From assembly GCA_949752735.1 (NCBI GenBank), contig OX457042.1:25786612-25850611 (forward strand): a stretch of 64,000 nt of DNA. The letters run 5' to 3'. The DNA is from Lumbricus terrestris (lineage: Eukaryota > Annelida > Clitellata > Crassiclitellata > Lumbricidae). Both the position numbers and the translations under genes were made by a program. Below, piece after piece: positions 42,801 through 56,094 of the stretch. Each line of letters starts with the position of its first letter. The stretch's first letter is position 1. The notes below the pieces were generated by a model. That model worked only from the letters and a program-made list of their open reading frames with translations, made no database searches and was not told the origin of the DNA.

Positions 42801-45800
42801 GTTATTATTGTGAAATTTTTCTGGGCATTAAAGGCATATATTCTGAATCAGATAACCCAAACGGCATCAAAATCGGTTCACTACTTCGTAAATTAGGGCG
42901 AATTCACAGTCATATACTGAATTGAAGAATAAACTGCATTCTTTACCCCTCTCGCCTATTTCGGCGTCTAGCGCAATATCTAGGAAGCGACAAACGACGG
43001 GATTCGAGCCCCTGCGTCACAATTATAGTACTCATCAGCATGCCTGTCCCACTTTGTGGGGGGGGCATAACCTTGGTGTATGAAAGCTATTCCAGCATGG
43101 AGGCACATTTAAGTTGTCTATCCGTCCGACATGCTTCATCTTGTCTAGTTTGCACGAACAAAGGTCACTCTGCATATTGTGGAGCACGGTGGTGTAGTGG
43201 GTATGTCCGTTGTCTTGCAGCCGAAGGGTTGCAGGTTCGAATCTACCTCAAGTCGCCGCGTAGGGACCTTGGGCAAGTCCTTCACTCGCAATTGCTCAGC
43301 GCTATGGCATGAAACTCCAATGCAGTGTCCGCTCTGTAGTCGGGAGCGCCTCTGAGTAGATAGCTTGAAGGGGTGCTATAACAAGTGCTCATACAAACAT
43401 ATGTATGACCTTGTCGAATGGACACAGTCACAAATCCCTTCCACGGCTGTTACAAACTGTCGACACATTTCATTGACAGACTAGATGTCTTTCCATTGCA
43501 TGAAAATTACTTGGCAAAAACCCTTTAAACTTTAAAAACCACTTATGCGAGCTTTCATGCAATACAAAAGTCAATGCTTCGTGCGAAAATAAAACTGCAG
43601 TATTAAAAATAAAACAGTATCAACGAAGCGAGTTAAATTAATAATGACTAAACAAGTGAAATTTTGTTCTAAGTTTGCTACTCGTGATCCACCATAAATT
43701 CTAAAGCTTGATAAGCTGTGTTAAGTGATAAGTGTGTGGATGAAATCTAAATACAGAAAAAACGTTAGATGTCAATGCCAAAAGGAAGAAAAGTAATGTA
43801 ATGTAATGCAACTGAACTGTTACTGGGAGCTGGTGATTCTGGGGACATGATGATCGCTGTACGCTTTTTTGTCTTTCCACGAACAAGACTGAAGCTGTCA
43901 TCACCACTGCCTTCATTGGCTGAAAAAACGTTTTAACAAAATCACAGGCATACCAGAGAGGCATCTTTAAAAGGTTCAAGATTTTTATATCATACTGGAA
44001 ATCAATCCATTTCCATCCAGCAATCAATTCAACAATCAACCCATTAGTGTCATGCAGTCACTGACTCTGTAGCCAAATTATTTAATTAGCAATAATTAAG
44101 TCATTCAGTTAATCATAAGTCAAAGCATAATTTGAATCATAAGTCACATCATAAGTCAAATCATCAATGACCAGATCAATCACACCTAACAGACATTTAT
44201 TAAAACCATCCAGTCAATCAACAGACCAATCACCAGTCAATCAGCAATTCAATCAATCAATTAGGCCTACATCAATAAAATGCTCACAATACGGCCATGA
44301 AAACCTGTAGCATTATAATCTGAACACTGAACAGAGATTTCTTACAGTATTCCAACTGCTTCTTGAAGTTTTCCACGAAAGTCGCTGACGGCGGAAAATT
44401 CCCTTGATCAAGTTCATCTCCAACACCACTTGTTCTACCACTCGGAGAAGACAAGCGACATTCGGCAGACATCAGTGGTGGACATGCTGGTACCTTATCA
44501 AACTGAAGTCCTTTCCGTCCAGCAGGAATAGCTGAACCAGTTCTGGAAATGTTCACAGCATCATATGGAGAATAAACAGCAGGAGTTGATATCTCAAATG
44601 GCTGCGTGTCGCCGATTACTTCTACATCCAGAAATGCAAAATCGTTAACACAACCTGAAATGCGGTCTTCAATTTCTTCGGATGCTCTTCCTGAACGAAT
44701 ACCAACTTCAACTTTTTCTAACAATCTTCCTAAAATACGGCTGCTTTTAATTCCCGGATTGGAATCGTTACTCAAAATATTTGCTTGGTCCAGTTCTGCT
44801 ACGGCCATTTCTGGTGTTCTTCCAGCAGATTCTTTGCCGGAGGATTTCGATTTATGCACAAGACTCATCTCAGTTTCACCAATCGTCCGATTACTTCTGG
44901 ACACTATTTGCAACTTTCGTGTAATTGAGAGCATGCTGGATGGCGGACTTGGAGGTATGACGTCATCGTCTTCCAATTCATCATCATCTAAATCAAAGCC
45001 AAGGTCAAAGTGAGGAACTTGTATTTCGGAAACAGCAGGTTTGGCCGATTCTGAAACACACGGCTTTAGGCTTCGACTGCGATTAAGCCTTTGTTCGAGA
45101 GTGCTAGCGAATGGTAGCGAGGTGTTATAGCTTTCTTGAAGACATGCCATCGCTTGCGTGAAAGTGAGTTGTGAAGTGTTCGCTTTGCTGATGGGTATCG
45201 GCGATTGCTGTGGAGGTGGTAAGACAATTTCGGCCAACAGGTCGTCTTCAATGTCATCGTCAAAGCGATCGAGAAACGAATTCCGAGCAGACGCACAATT
45301 CGCCATAGAAACTGAAGCAGTTTTGGATACTCTAGTTTGATTTGCCGTGGGAACAGGTGTACTGCTGTTTACCTTAAGAAAGCTGCGACTACGACTTGAA
45401 GCAGGCGTACTGCACATTTTTAGAGGAGTGCAATCCACCTGGGCAACAGGTGTATGAGCATCTACTTCAAAGAGACCACGGTTCGCCTTTGAACCAAGCG
45501 TACTGTTCATTCTTACAGGAGTACAATTCACACTTGTTAGAGGTGTATTAGCATCTGCCTCAACAGGCGCCCGATTCCATTTTGAAACAGATCTACTGAT
45601 GTCCGCTTTAGAGTCTGCTGGACTGATCACTGCAACAGGTGTAGAGCCAGTCCCCTTAAAGCTAGAGAGACGATTCACTTTAGGACTCGGCGTAAAGCAA
45701 TCGACTTCAAGGCTCGTAGAATTTATTTTCTGATAAAGTGTACTTTTGTTCAGATCAGAATGGTAACAATTCACTTTAACTGGAGGCGTGCGATGAGTAG

Positions 45801-48800
45801 CTTCCAAAGGATTTTCTTTGAAAACAAAATGCTTTACTTCAACACAAGGCAGCTTTTCAACATTATTTCCTTCAGCAATGTCATCATCATCATCTTCGAA
45901 GTTCATAAAATCATCATCCAACCGCAAACTCCAGCAAGGAGATAGAGCCGTTATTTGGCCAGCCTTTGCACCTTTCGTGATGTAGTCAGCAGCGTCCAAA
46001 TCCCTCGTCTGATATCGAAGTGCCGTTTCATTTCCTTCAATTTCATTTTCTGTCATAACGGACAGCAGATCATCTGCGATCTTTTTATTAGGTAAACTAT
46101 TATCTACAATTTTACAAGTCTCGTTTGTCCTCATTAGCAAACTCTCCCTAAAAGACGAGTTCAACAAAAAAGCACCCGAAGATTTTTCCCGTCTCCACTC
46201 TTCAACAAGCTGCACAACATCAACTGTCGGTAGGTGATCCATTTGCTCAATTTCACGCAAGGCGTCAATGGCATCTTTTACGGAAGGTGCAGCCAGAACT
46301 CTGCAAGAGCATTCTGTATTGAGCAGAACCCTGTCAGTCGGCGTGTCTTCAGTTAAACACGATGGTAGGAGCTGCGAGAGAGTCGGAAACTCTTCTTCAA
46401 CCGTGACCAGACATGGATCAGGATTAACCATCTTAGCGACCAGAGGAATGGGATCAGTGGCTTCTACTGACTCGACGTATGAAATCTTGTCATCTGTCGA
46501 TGTTTTCTCATTGGTGATCCCGACAAAATCTGTCTGATCGCACTCTTGTATGACACTTATCAGCGGACTTTTCTTGTCGTCCGGCATCGCTGCCTCAGAA
46601 TGCTTCTTCTTGTTCTTTGCTCTTTTCCCACCAACTATTTAAAAACAAAAACAAACCAATCCTTTTAAACCAGCAAAAAACGTAAAGAGCTCAAATACAA
46701 AATTATTTTCAGAGGAAATAAAATTCACATTCTAGGTTTGTACACTGTATCTGATGACAAGAACTTCTCAGGTTACTCTAAACTGGCAAGCCATTTCTTC
46801 CAATTCCAAGGGCATCATGGATCTTGACTTCTACATTCATTCGTTCAATAAATGAATGTGCATAGCATCTCTTCAAGGGGACTACTCAGAGGTGATCCCA
46901 ACCACAGCACGGCCACATAAAACTGTTTTAAGATGAGAGAGGATTGCCTGATGAGTTTTAGAAAGGGATCATCAAGGGGTGGTCATTCCTACCACCGAGA
47001 AGGCACTGTGTTCTGCAAAGTGGAGGAACAAGCAAAAGATTAAGACAAATGGATTAAGCTCTCAGAAAGTGGTTATGCCTACAAGGGTCCTTCAAATAAT
47101 GCCTTGTGCATTGCAATAACAGTCTTAAGATTAGATTAGATCCGTTACATGTAGCTCATACCGAAACTCCACCAAACTGAACGCTTCAATGCCCAAATTC
47201 TGCTTCCCACATTCAGGGGCAAATACAGAAATTTTTGAAGGGGGCCAAAATTTTCAGTCTTGGGAGGGGAAAATTTTCGTCTTGGTCATTGAAAAATCTG
47301 ACGACCCTTTTTTTAATAGTCATTTTGTCTAATTCCCAAGAAAAAGATAAAATTTTATCCGCCAAAATAACTAATGACTTTTTTGTCATACTGCTCATGG
47401 GGTGGGGGGCCCACATCAATTTCCGAACCAGAATAGCTGGTCAAAAATAAATTAATTTCTAAATGGGGGGGCCATGGCTGGATTTGCCCCCATGGATCCG
47501 ACCATGCCCACATTGCACCTCAATAACCTTCTAATCTGTTAATCGAATCAAATCTAATAAAATCCAATATACTCGTTGGTGTCTACAACAGAGTCTCACC
47601 CTTTGATGAATTCTCGTCGTCATGACAACTGCCTCCTTTCTTCTGATGTCGAACTGGACTGTCCACAATGTCATTAACTTTGCAGAACTTCAAGATACTT
47701 TCATCCTTCGACCTTTTCGTATCTGAATTACATACGCTGGTGATGTCCTCTGGTTGGAGGAAGGACCTCATCTCCATTCCATAGATATCGTCAACACAAG
47801 TTGCTAGCGAACAAAATATACGCTTTAATGTCTGGTAGCATGCTGTAGTATAGTGTAGTGTACTGTACAAGTAAAAATTTGCAAGTTATTATGCAAAAAT
47901 GCTTGTATATGTGTATGCATGCACTGGTACACATGTGTATGGTATATATGGTATGTGCATAACTCAAGTCGCCGCGTAGGGATTTGGGCAAGTACTTTAC
48001 TCGCAATTGCTCAGCGCTTCGGCGTGAAACTCCGATGCAGTGTCCACGCTGTAGTCGGGAGTGCCTCTGAGTAGAGAACTTGAAGGGGCGCTATAACAAG
48101 TGCACATACAAACAAAAACAAACAAACTGCGTATCTATGTATTTAACTAGACATGTATGCAATCAATAACTTAACATATAGTGTCTTTTACTTCCATAGC
48201 ACTTTATAGAAGTAGTCTTTCTAAGCATGTCTAACCTACACCACAAGCTTTTAAGCCTCTCTCTCTCTCTTTGTCACTTTTCTACAAACACCTTTTAACA
48301 CAATTTTGTCAGATCAAAGATTCTTTATGCTAGGCATGCAGTGTCTCTGATGAATCTTGTTTGACAGGGTGCTATAGAAATTTGCAATTATTATTATCAT
48401 CGAGTGACAACAATGAATTCCCATAACAAATAGAGCAGTACTGGTATACTGCAACATAAGGCAGAGGCAAAAATTGTGCAAACAATAAGACTCGGTAAAT
48501 GGAGAAAGTCACCTTGTAGGTCAGTAAATTCCAGGAGCTCCACCAGATGGTAGGTTTCAAGCGAGTGATCAACCACGTGAGTCTCCTGTAGACGATTCTG
48601 CCAAGGGATCCAGTCACTCAGCGACAGCAGGGAACCGGTATTAGATCCTTTTTCTGGTTCTCTCACGACTTCTCTCTACAAAACCAGAATAGTCTCAACT
48701 GTAATAGCAAAAAATCAACCATAAAACTTGCACTTAGATGTCCTTGTTTCTGCTGTGCAGCATGTTTTTAAGGTTGTGAGAAAACCAAACTATTTCCTAG

Positions 48801-50007
48801 AAATTCTACAACATTTGTACATACTGATTAATTCAAATATCAGAAATGAATAGCGTTTCAAAATTCAGAATACAGCAAAGTATCTACAGACATCTTAGGT
48901 ATTTCTGGCCTAGTTAGCTACACCGGTAAGCGCGCGCTGCATTCGTCTGTTGGTTGCAACGGACTGCGGTTCAAGCCCCGGGCTGGGAGTTGACATTCAG
49001 AGATTTAGATATCTCGGGCTAGCACGTGTGGGACGCAGGGGTGCAAGCTTCTGCGGAGCGACCTTGGGCAAGTTGCTTACCCATCATTGTCTGTGGGGAA
49101 GGCAACGGGAAACCACCTCACTCATCTCATCCCCAGGGGCGTAAAGCCAATGAACCTGCCTTCGGGCAGAGCACCATCATCATCATAGGTATTTCTATAA
49201 CAATGAAGAATGCAAGGAGGAGCTTGAAAACAAATGAAAGGAAACATGCTGACACAAAGACCAGAAGGATGTGAATTCGATACCCAATAGCCCCATAATG
49301 TTCACTCAGCCTTCCACTCCTTAGAGGGGCAATTGTATAATAACAGATGGGCGTCTTGCAGGCTGCCATATAGCTAAATTGGACTTCTTATCATCTGTTA
49401 CTACCATCACATGTAATCTTATTGCATACGTTTTCAGTTTGAATTAATAAAATATTACTATTTTGTCCCCTTTTTTGCCCCCGAGGTAAACATGATCCCT
49501 CAGGGACTTCAACACACCAGTAAAATCAGATTTGTCTTGAATGGATTTATTATTATTATTATTATTTCCTTTTAATATCTTCAACAACAAAATCAGCAAC
49601 AGGAAGTACAATAAACTAGGGAAGCAGTAGCTATTGTTATATCTCCTCTTGAGATTATTATTATTATAATTATTATTATAATTATTATTATTATTACCAG
49701 GTTCTTCTTGAGACAAAGTATTTCTGATGAAGACGGAAGGCATCGTATTTCCGATTCATTGACCTTGAAATTTTCAGACCAGTAATTCAGCTCATGATCC
49801 GTCAAGAAGCCATCCTTACACGCCGTCTTTTTCCCAACTAAATGCAAACCATACACATACACACAAATGTACCAAAATGAATCATATGTATTCATATATA
49901 TATTAATTAATTAACAGATATAACGAGTAGAAGAATTCTCCAATTTTTGAACTGAATGTGAAACCCTTTTATTGAAACATACAACAATCAGTAATACAGT
50001 TCTAATG

Positions 50008-50038
<31 letters not shown>

Positions 50039-53000
50039 GAGAATGCCTTCGGAAACCAGTTCTAAATAAAATTTAATCAAATGTTGCAAGCATCCAAGGA
50101 GACCAACTTACAATAACAACCTTATAATATGGTCTGCTGTTTCGCTTGTGTAAGTTTTCAAGATGACCTTTTAGCAATAGCATTATTACATCAGGCTGAA
50201 TAAATAAATAAAACACCTTAATTAATTAAACAAATATAACCAACATATAAAAAAGCTTTTACCCAGTTCAGTGTGGACAACAAGTAACTTTTACACAACT
50301 CATGCAAGGAAGGTCACAATGCTATTTAGGTGATCAGACATTAGTAAAAATGTTGTCTAATCAGACCAGAACCCTCCCTGAATCTGACCTGGCACCAAAT
50401 CAATCTGGCAAAATTGCGGAACTGACTGATATCAACTGGTGAATAACAAACAGCAGATTTCATGACGCAGCTTATGTGTGGTGATGCGCATAATAAGTAC
50501 AACAAGTAAACGGAAAAATAAATTAAATAAAGATACAATGCAGACAGGAAAGCACAAACCAGTCGAACGTTTAGTCGCATGGTTTTCATTCGGGTGATCG
50601 GTCGTTTTGACTGAGCACAGCTTTCGCTTGTTCTGTCCGACATATTCCGGTATTGCGATAGGCATTCGATGACAGACGGGGTTCAAGTCTCGAGGAACCA
50701 TGCGCGCATTGTCCTTATAGTAGACAAGAGACTTTGTTCCGTTGAGTATGGCACGATGTATGGAACGCTTGCTGCAGAGGCTCTGGTTGTATACCTGCAT
50801 GGTAGGCAATGCAAAGTAGTGTAAGGTGAAGTAAAAGAAAAGTAATTTCCAACCAACTGAATTCAAAGTCTGTCATCTGAAGTGAAATAATCTAAAGAAA
50901 TCATGCTGTAATTCGTTGATAGGATAGGGATCCAGCACCAGAAAGGCTGCATAGATGACTTGTTTGATGCTAATCCATATCAGTAATCTCATTCAATTTG
51001 TGAGCATTTAATTTGCACCTTTTATAACCGAGTGTTACTTCGATGTATTATAATGACGTTTTATGTCCCATTGTGCGTTTGCAAGCAGAGGGGAAAAAAA
51101 CGTACTTACCAACTCACTTTACATTTGATTCTTGCCTGCTCTTCATTTCACTCTGCTCATTTGCCCTCTTCTTTTACTCATGCTACACACTGGCACCACC
51201 AGAAAACATTGATGCTAGTTATCCGGTCTAAACAGTCTGAAATGGTTTGATCCATGACTGGTTCCTTACGCATTGTGATGCTGGCGCAAACTCATTAAAT
51301 ATTACATCAAACACGAGTGATCAAATAAAGCATTATTATATAGAAGTTACGATATCAAACAATGGAGCATTCATTCACACCTTTTGCTGCCAAATGGTGT
51401 CAGGAACTGATGATAATGTTGATGATGACGATGATGATATTAGACTAGGTTAAAAGAACATAACCCTCCACACCTGTTCCTCTTTTCCCTCCGAGACGAG
51501 CATCACGATTCGACCCTCGCGCTTCCGCCCCGTCCTTCCCATCCTCTGGACCAGACGCACTGGGCTCTTGTGAGCGTCGAAGCAGATGATGAGATCGACG
51601 TCGCCGATGTCGAGACCTTCCTCTCCGACGCACGTCGACACAAGAGTGTTATAACCACCGTCACGAAACTGTCTCATCACCTGAATAGAAGAAGAGCAAC
51701 CCATAGATTTAGTCTGAGAAGCAGCCACATGTAGACACCTAATTTTCATACCCTCCACACACATCAGTGCATGTGGCCAGTCCTCTACCATGCCATTTCT
51801 AATCTAATCTACTATTTATTAATTTTAATTATTTCTTTGTTTGTATGTGCACTTGTTATAGCGCCCCTTCAAGCTCTCTACTCAGAGGCGCTCCCGACTG
51901 CAGAGTGGACACTGCAGCAAAGTTTCACGCCGAAGCGCTGAGCAATTGCGAGTGAAGGACTTGCCCAAGGTCCCAAGGCGGCGACTTGAGGTGGATTCGA
52001 ACCTCGAACCTTCCGGCTTCAAGGCAACGACGCCACCACTACACCACCACGCCCCACAAGCTTCTTGCATTTGCAATAGCGCCCCCTTCAAGTTCTCTCC
52101 TCAGAGGTGCTTCTGACTAGAGCGAAGACACTGCATTGGAGTATCATGCTGAAGCACACAAGCAACTGCGAGTAAATGACTCATCAGAGGGTCTAATACA
52201 TTACTTTTCAGTTTACTACATTTACCTTGAGCTGATCCTTCTGGCTGAATCCCTTCGTTGTTTTGCCCGATGAGTGACCGACGAAACTCATGACTCGCAC
52301 GATTGGTCGGTGTCTGTTCAGGATTTCGGTTATCTCGTTGACGCTATCACGATACTGCGAGAAAATCATGATGCGCGTTTCACCAAGGTTTTCTGTCAAC
52401 GTGACAAGAAAATATAAATATAATTCATTTCGAAACGTTTTTACCAGTCAACAACAGAACATAAAGATTTATATTTAATTATACTTCATGTACAACTCTT
52501 AAAATTGAACATATCTGATCAATTTGTTTATACTAGTAGCAAGCCTTCTTCGGCTAGGGGTGAGCTTCTGGTTCTGCGGGCTCGCTTGGCTATGAAGCAG
52601 CGCCGTGCTTTCTTGGTCGTGGGGCCTACTGTCTGGAACAACTTCCCGGTTACGCTTCGCTCTCTACTTGTGGTTCATCCGGTTGGGTTCTACAAGTCTC
52701 TCAAGTCTTTTTTCTTTGTTTGTGGTTGGGCTGGGAGCGCCTCTGAGTAGTTTCTTGAGGGGTGCTATACAAATGGTCTGAATGAATGAATGAATGAAGC
52801 CTATGATACCAACAACGCTTCAAGATTACTTTCGAGAAATAATTATGCTAAAATTCAGAATCTTATAAACCAACCAAAACAAATCTAATTTTGTTCTCTA
52901 CCTTACAAACTTTCAGACATCTAAAACCATTTCCCAGTTTGTCATCAAACAATCTATGAATATTTTTAAAATGCATATTGCAAGTTTTTAAGAAATTCAC

Positions 53001-56000
53001 AACAATCGCGAACCTTTCTTTCCCCAGTAGACCACAAGAAATGAACTACACAATCCAATCAAAATCTAATCAAATATCAACATCTGTAATGTGCTTCTCA
53101 CAATAGACCTACTCAGGAGTGCCGTCAGCATGACAGGTCCATAAAAAGACATGTCTTCTGTTTTCTGTCGAGTGGCGGCACCTTAGACCAGACTTCAATG
53201 GGTCAAATTATGGAGAAATTGAGCAGCAACAAGTCAATTTTTGAAAGAATTTTAGATAGACAAGCTCCTAGAACGGGATTATCAACAGAGGAATTGTTGA
53301 GAGCAACCGAAGACAGGAGAGGATGGAGAAGAACTGTCCAAAATGCGACCAACCCTTGTGTCGAGGAAGGTTGAAGGCAAGGCAAGCTCCTAGGTTAGAG
53401 ATCGGCCGTTCTTACTGTTCTGAAACTTTTGGAAGTGTTCCAGGACGATTTCTTCCAGTTTGGCCATCTTCGGGTGTCCCAAAGCCAGCGACTGCATCTG
53501 ACTTTGCCTCTGCGTCAACTGAGTCACGTTAGGATCCGCACACCTGTTGGATCAAAAACACAATTTACTTGCAGACCAAATTGATCAAAAACAGAAACAA
53601 TTGCAACACGATTGATCAAATCAGGCAGATTTTGGACCCATTAGATCTTAAACATTTAGAATCGCTAGATATCATTATCATTTTTAGATCAGAAAAAGAC
53701 GCATTTTGGATCTGTTACCTGATAAGTGGAATTTCAAAATTCATGCATATTTCATACAAGTCCTAAATTTCTTACATTTCCTAACTTAAAATGGCTCATT
53801 CCTAAGGAATTATTTTCACCTGAAGGTAAACCAGTAACACAAAAAGAGATATAAATAAAATCAATCAATAAATCAATCTACCAATCAATTTCATTAAAAA
53901 AAAACGACAGGTGCGCTCACTTGATTGGTCGGTAGGTCTGCCTCAGCATTTCAAGCAACTCTGTGAAATCGTTATTTCTCATGAGTTCCGATCGTGTGCG
54001 TCCAACCCCTTTTTCTCCGGACACAAGACCCTCAAGAAAATTGAAGAGGGAGCGCAGACCGTGCAGCTGCAGCAGTTCGTAGCCGTGGTAGAGACTCATG
54101 CAAATCGCAAAGTCGCCCTCAACGACACCAAACAGATTCCGCTAAAGAATAAGAAAAAATTTCTTCATTATGCATGTATGTTTTAGCACTTGTTATAGCG
54201 CTCTTTCAAGATTCTACTCAGAGGCTCCAGACTACAGCACGGACACTGAATCGAAGTTTCACACTGAACCGCATGAGCAATTGCTCAGGGTCCCTATGTG
54301 GTGGCGGCTTGATGTGGATTCGAATTCGCAACCTTCCAGCTCCAAGGTACCGAACATACCCCTACACCACCATGCCTCACAGCAAGGAACACAGCAGTCG
54401 GATGGCACGAGTCTCTCTAAGACAATTACATAAACAGAAGTTCTTCACTCACAGACGCTCAGTGCCATTGATTGATGATCTGTCGTAAAATAGTGATGCT
54501 AAATAAATTCCCATTTAGTGTGTAGTGTATTTTAATTTGACGACACATTGAAGTATCGCACTCTAAGGGTGTTGTATGCAGTTGTGAGGAAACAGCGCAT
54601 TGTACTAAATGCCTTATCAAGTAACTGATGGTGGGAAGCAAGGCTTTTAAAGGTACTGTGAAATACGTCGTTTGACAGAGTTGTCAACATGGCTCCATGT
54701 CACCCATCCACTCTCTCCCTGCATTCCTTCCTCTAATTGTCATCATTGTTACATGTTTAACGACACTGCCATTTCGAAGATGATTAGTGTCGCCACGCCA
54801 TTAAGGTCCCCGTGGACGGACCGTGCTAGCCCGAGATTTGAATTTCTGAAATAGCCACCTTCGGGAATCGAACCGCGACCCGCACGCTCTTTCACAGAGT
54901 GAATTGCGTGCAGACGCGCGGCCTTACCGGTGTAGCCAAGTGAGCCAGTTCCTCTAAATGTAATTGTAATCGTACATTTATATTGCACCCCTTCAAGAGG
55001 CACTCTCGACCTGACACCAATCTAAGCAAATGTCGTCAGCATACAAAGGACTCTGAAGAAGAAACCAACAGTACAATTCCTGCTAACAGGATCACTACTT
55101 GCTCGTAACAGATTTTTAATGTTCAACAACATCATCATCATATCTCGCTTATAAATACGTACAGATAACTGAGGTGGTGGGTCCTGGCGAAAGGCATCGC
55201 GGGACTTCAGAACGAGGAATTTCGACAGACTCTTTATATCGCGATTGTAGATGACGCCATGCTTTCGAAGACGCTGCACAACAACGTCGATCACCTGAAA
55301 GCAAAAAATCATTGTCCTGACTCATTCTAAATACTAGGTAGGTCCATAAGAAAAAGCTCATTATCGGTTGGAGAGACCAGTTGAAAATGTAATCGATCAA
55401 ATAAGAGAAATCATGTTATTATGGTTTGTATGTTGAATTAGACGATTCACCGTGGAGACGGTTCAATAACATTCATCAACACAAATTAACTTTTTGCGAA
55501 GAAAAACAGACAATCAAGAGGAACTCCTGAACAAAACATTCTCCTGAAACACATTCTCTGTTGCAGGTCCTGCAGCTTGGAATGGTCTTCCTTTTACACT
55601 GCACTTAATTCCCAGGGGTCACTCCGCTCTGTTCCTTAAGAATCTAAAAACTGTTTTATTTAGCCGTGGTTGGGCCGGGAGCGCTTCTGAGTAGCCTACC
55701 TTGAAGAGGCGCTATATAAATTTCTGAAATAAATAAAATTAAAAAAACCAACTGTATTCAAAAAAGGAATACTATCGACATAATTGGCCGATTTGACAGC
55801 AACATGCCTGCGGTTATCTTTAAGCACAAGCTTTTATTCTGTTTTTGTCTGAGTTAAACATAACAAATAATTTGATACCCGAAGATATTGCTCCTTAGCG
55901 GCATTCAGTTGCTCTCCGAGAGGAATGACGATCTTCTCCACCTTGCGTTCATGTGTGTACGGCTGTATGTCGACACTGTCCTCTGTACGCAATTCAATGT

Positions 56001-56062
56001 GTGAAATCAGGAGATTCGTTAAAACCTGTTGTACTGACTGAACAAGAAACCAAAATGCGCTG

Positions 56063-56094
<32 letters not shown>

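Noticed and set aside
44606..45013. Plus-strand frames opposite the big FANCM exon
   Set aside because: Antisense shadows of a 2.3-kb coding exon with Ser/Asp-rich codons.
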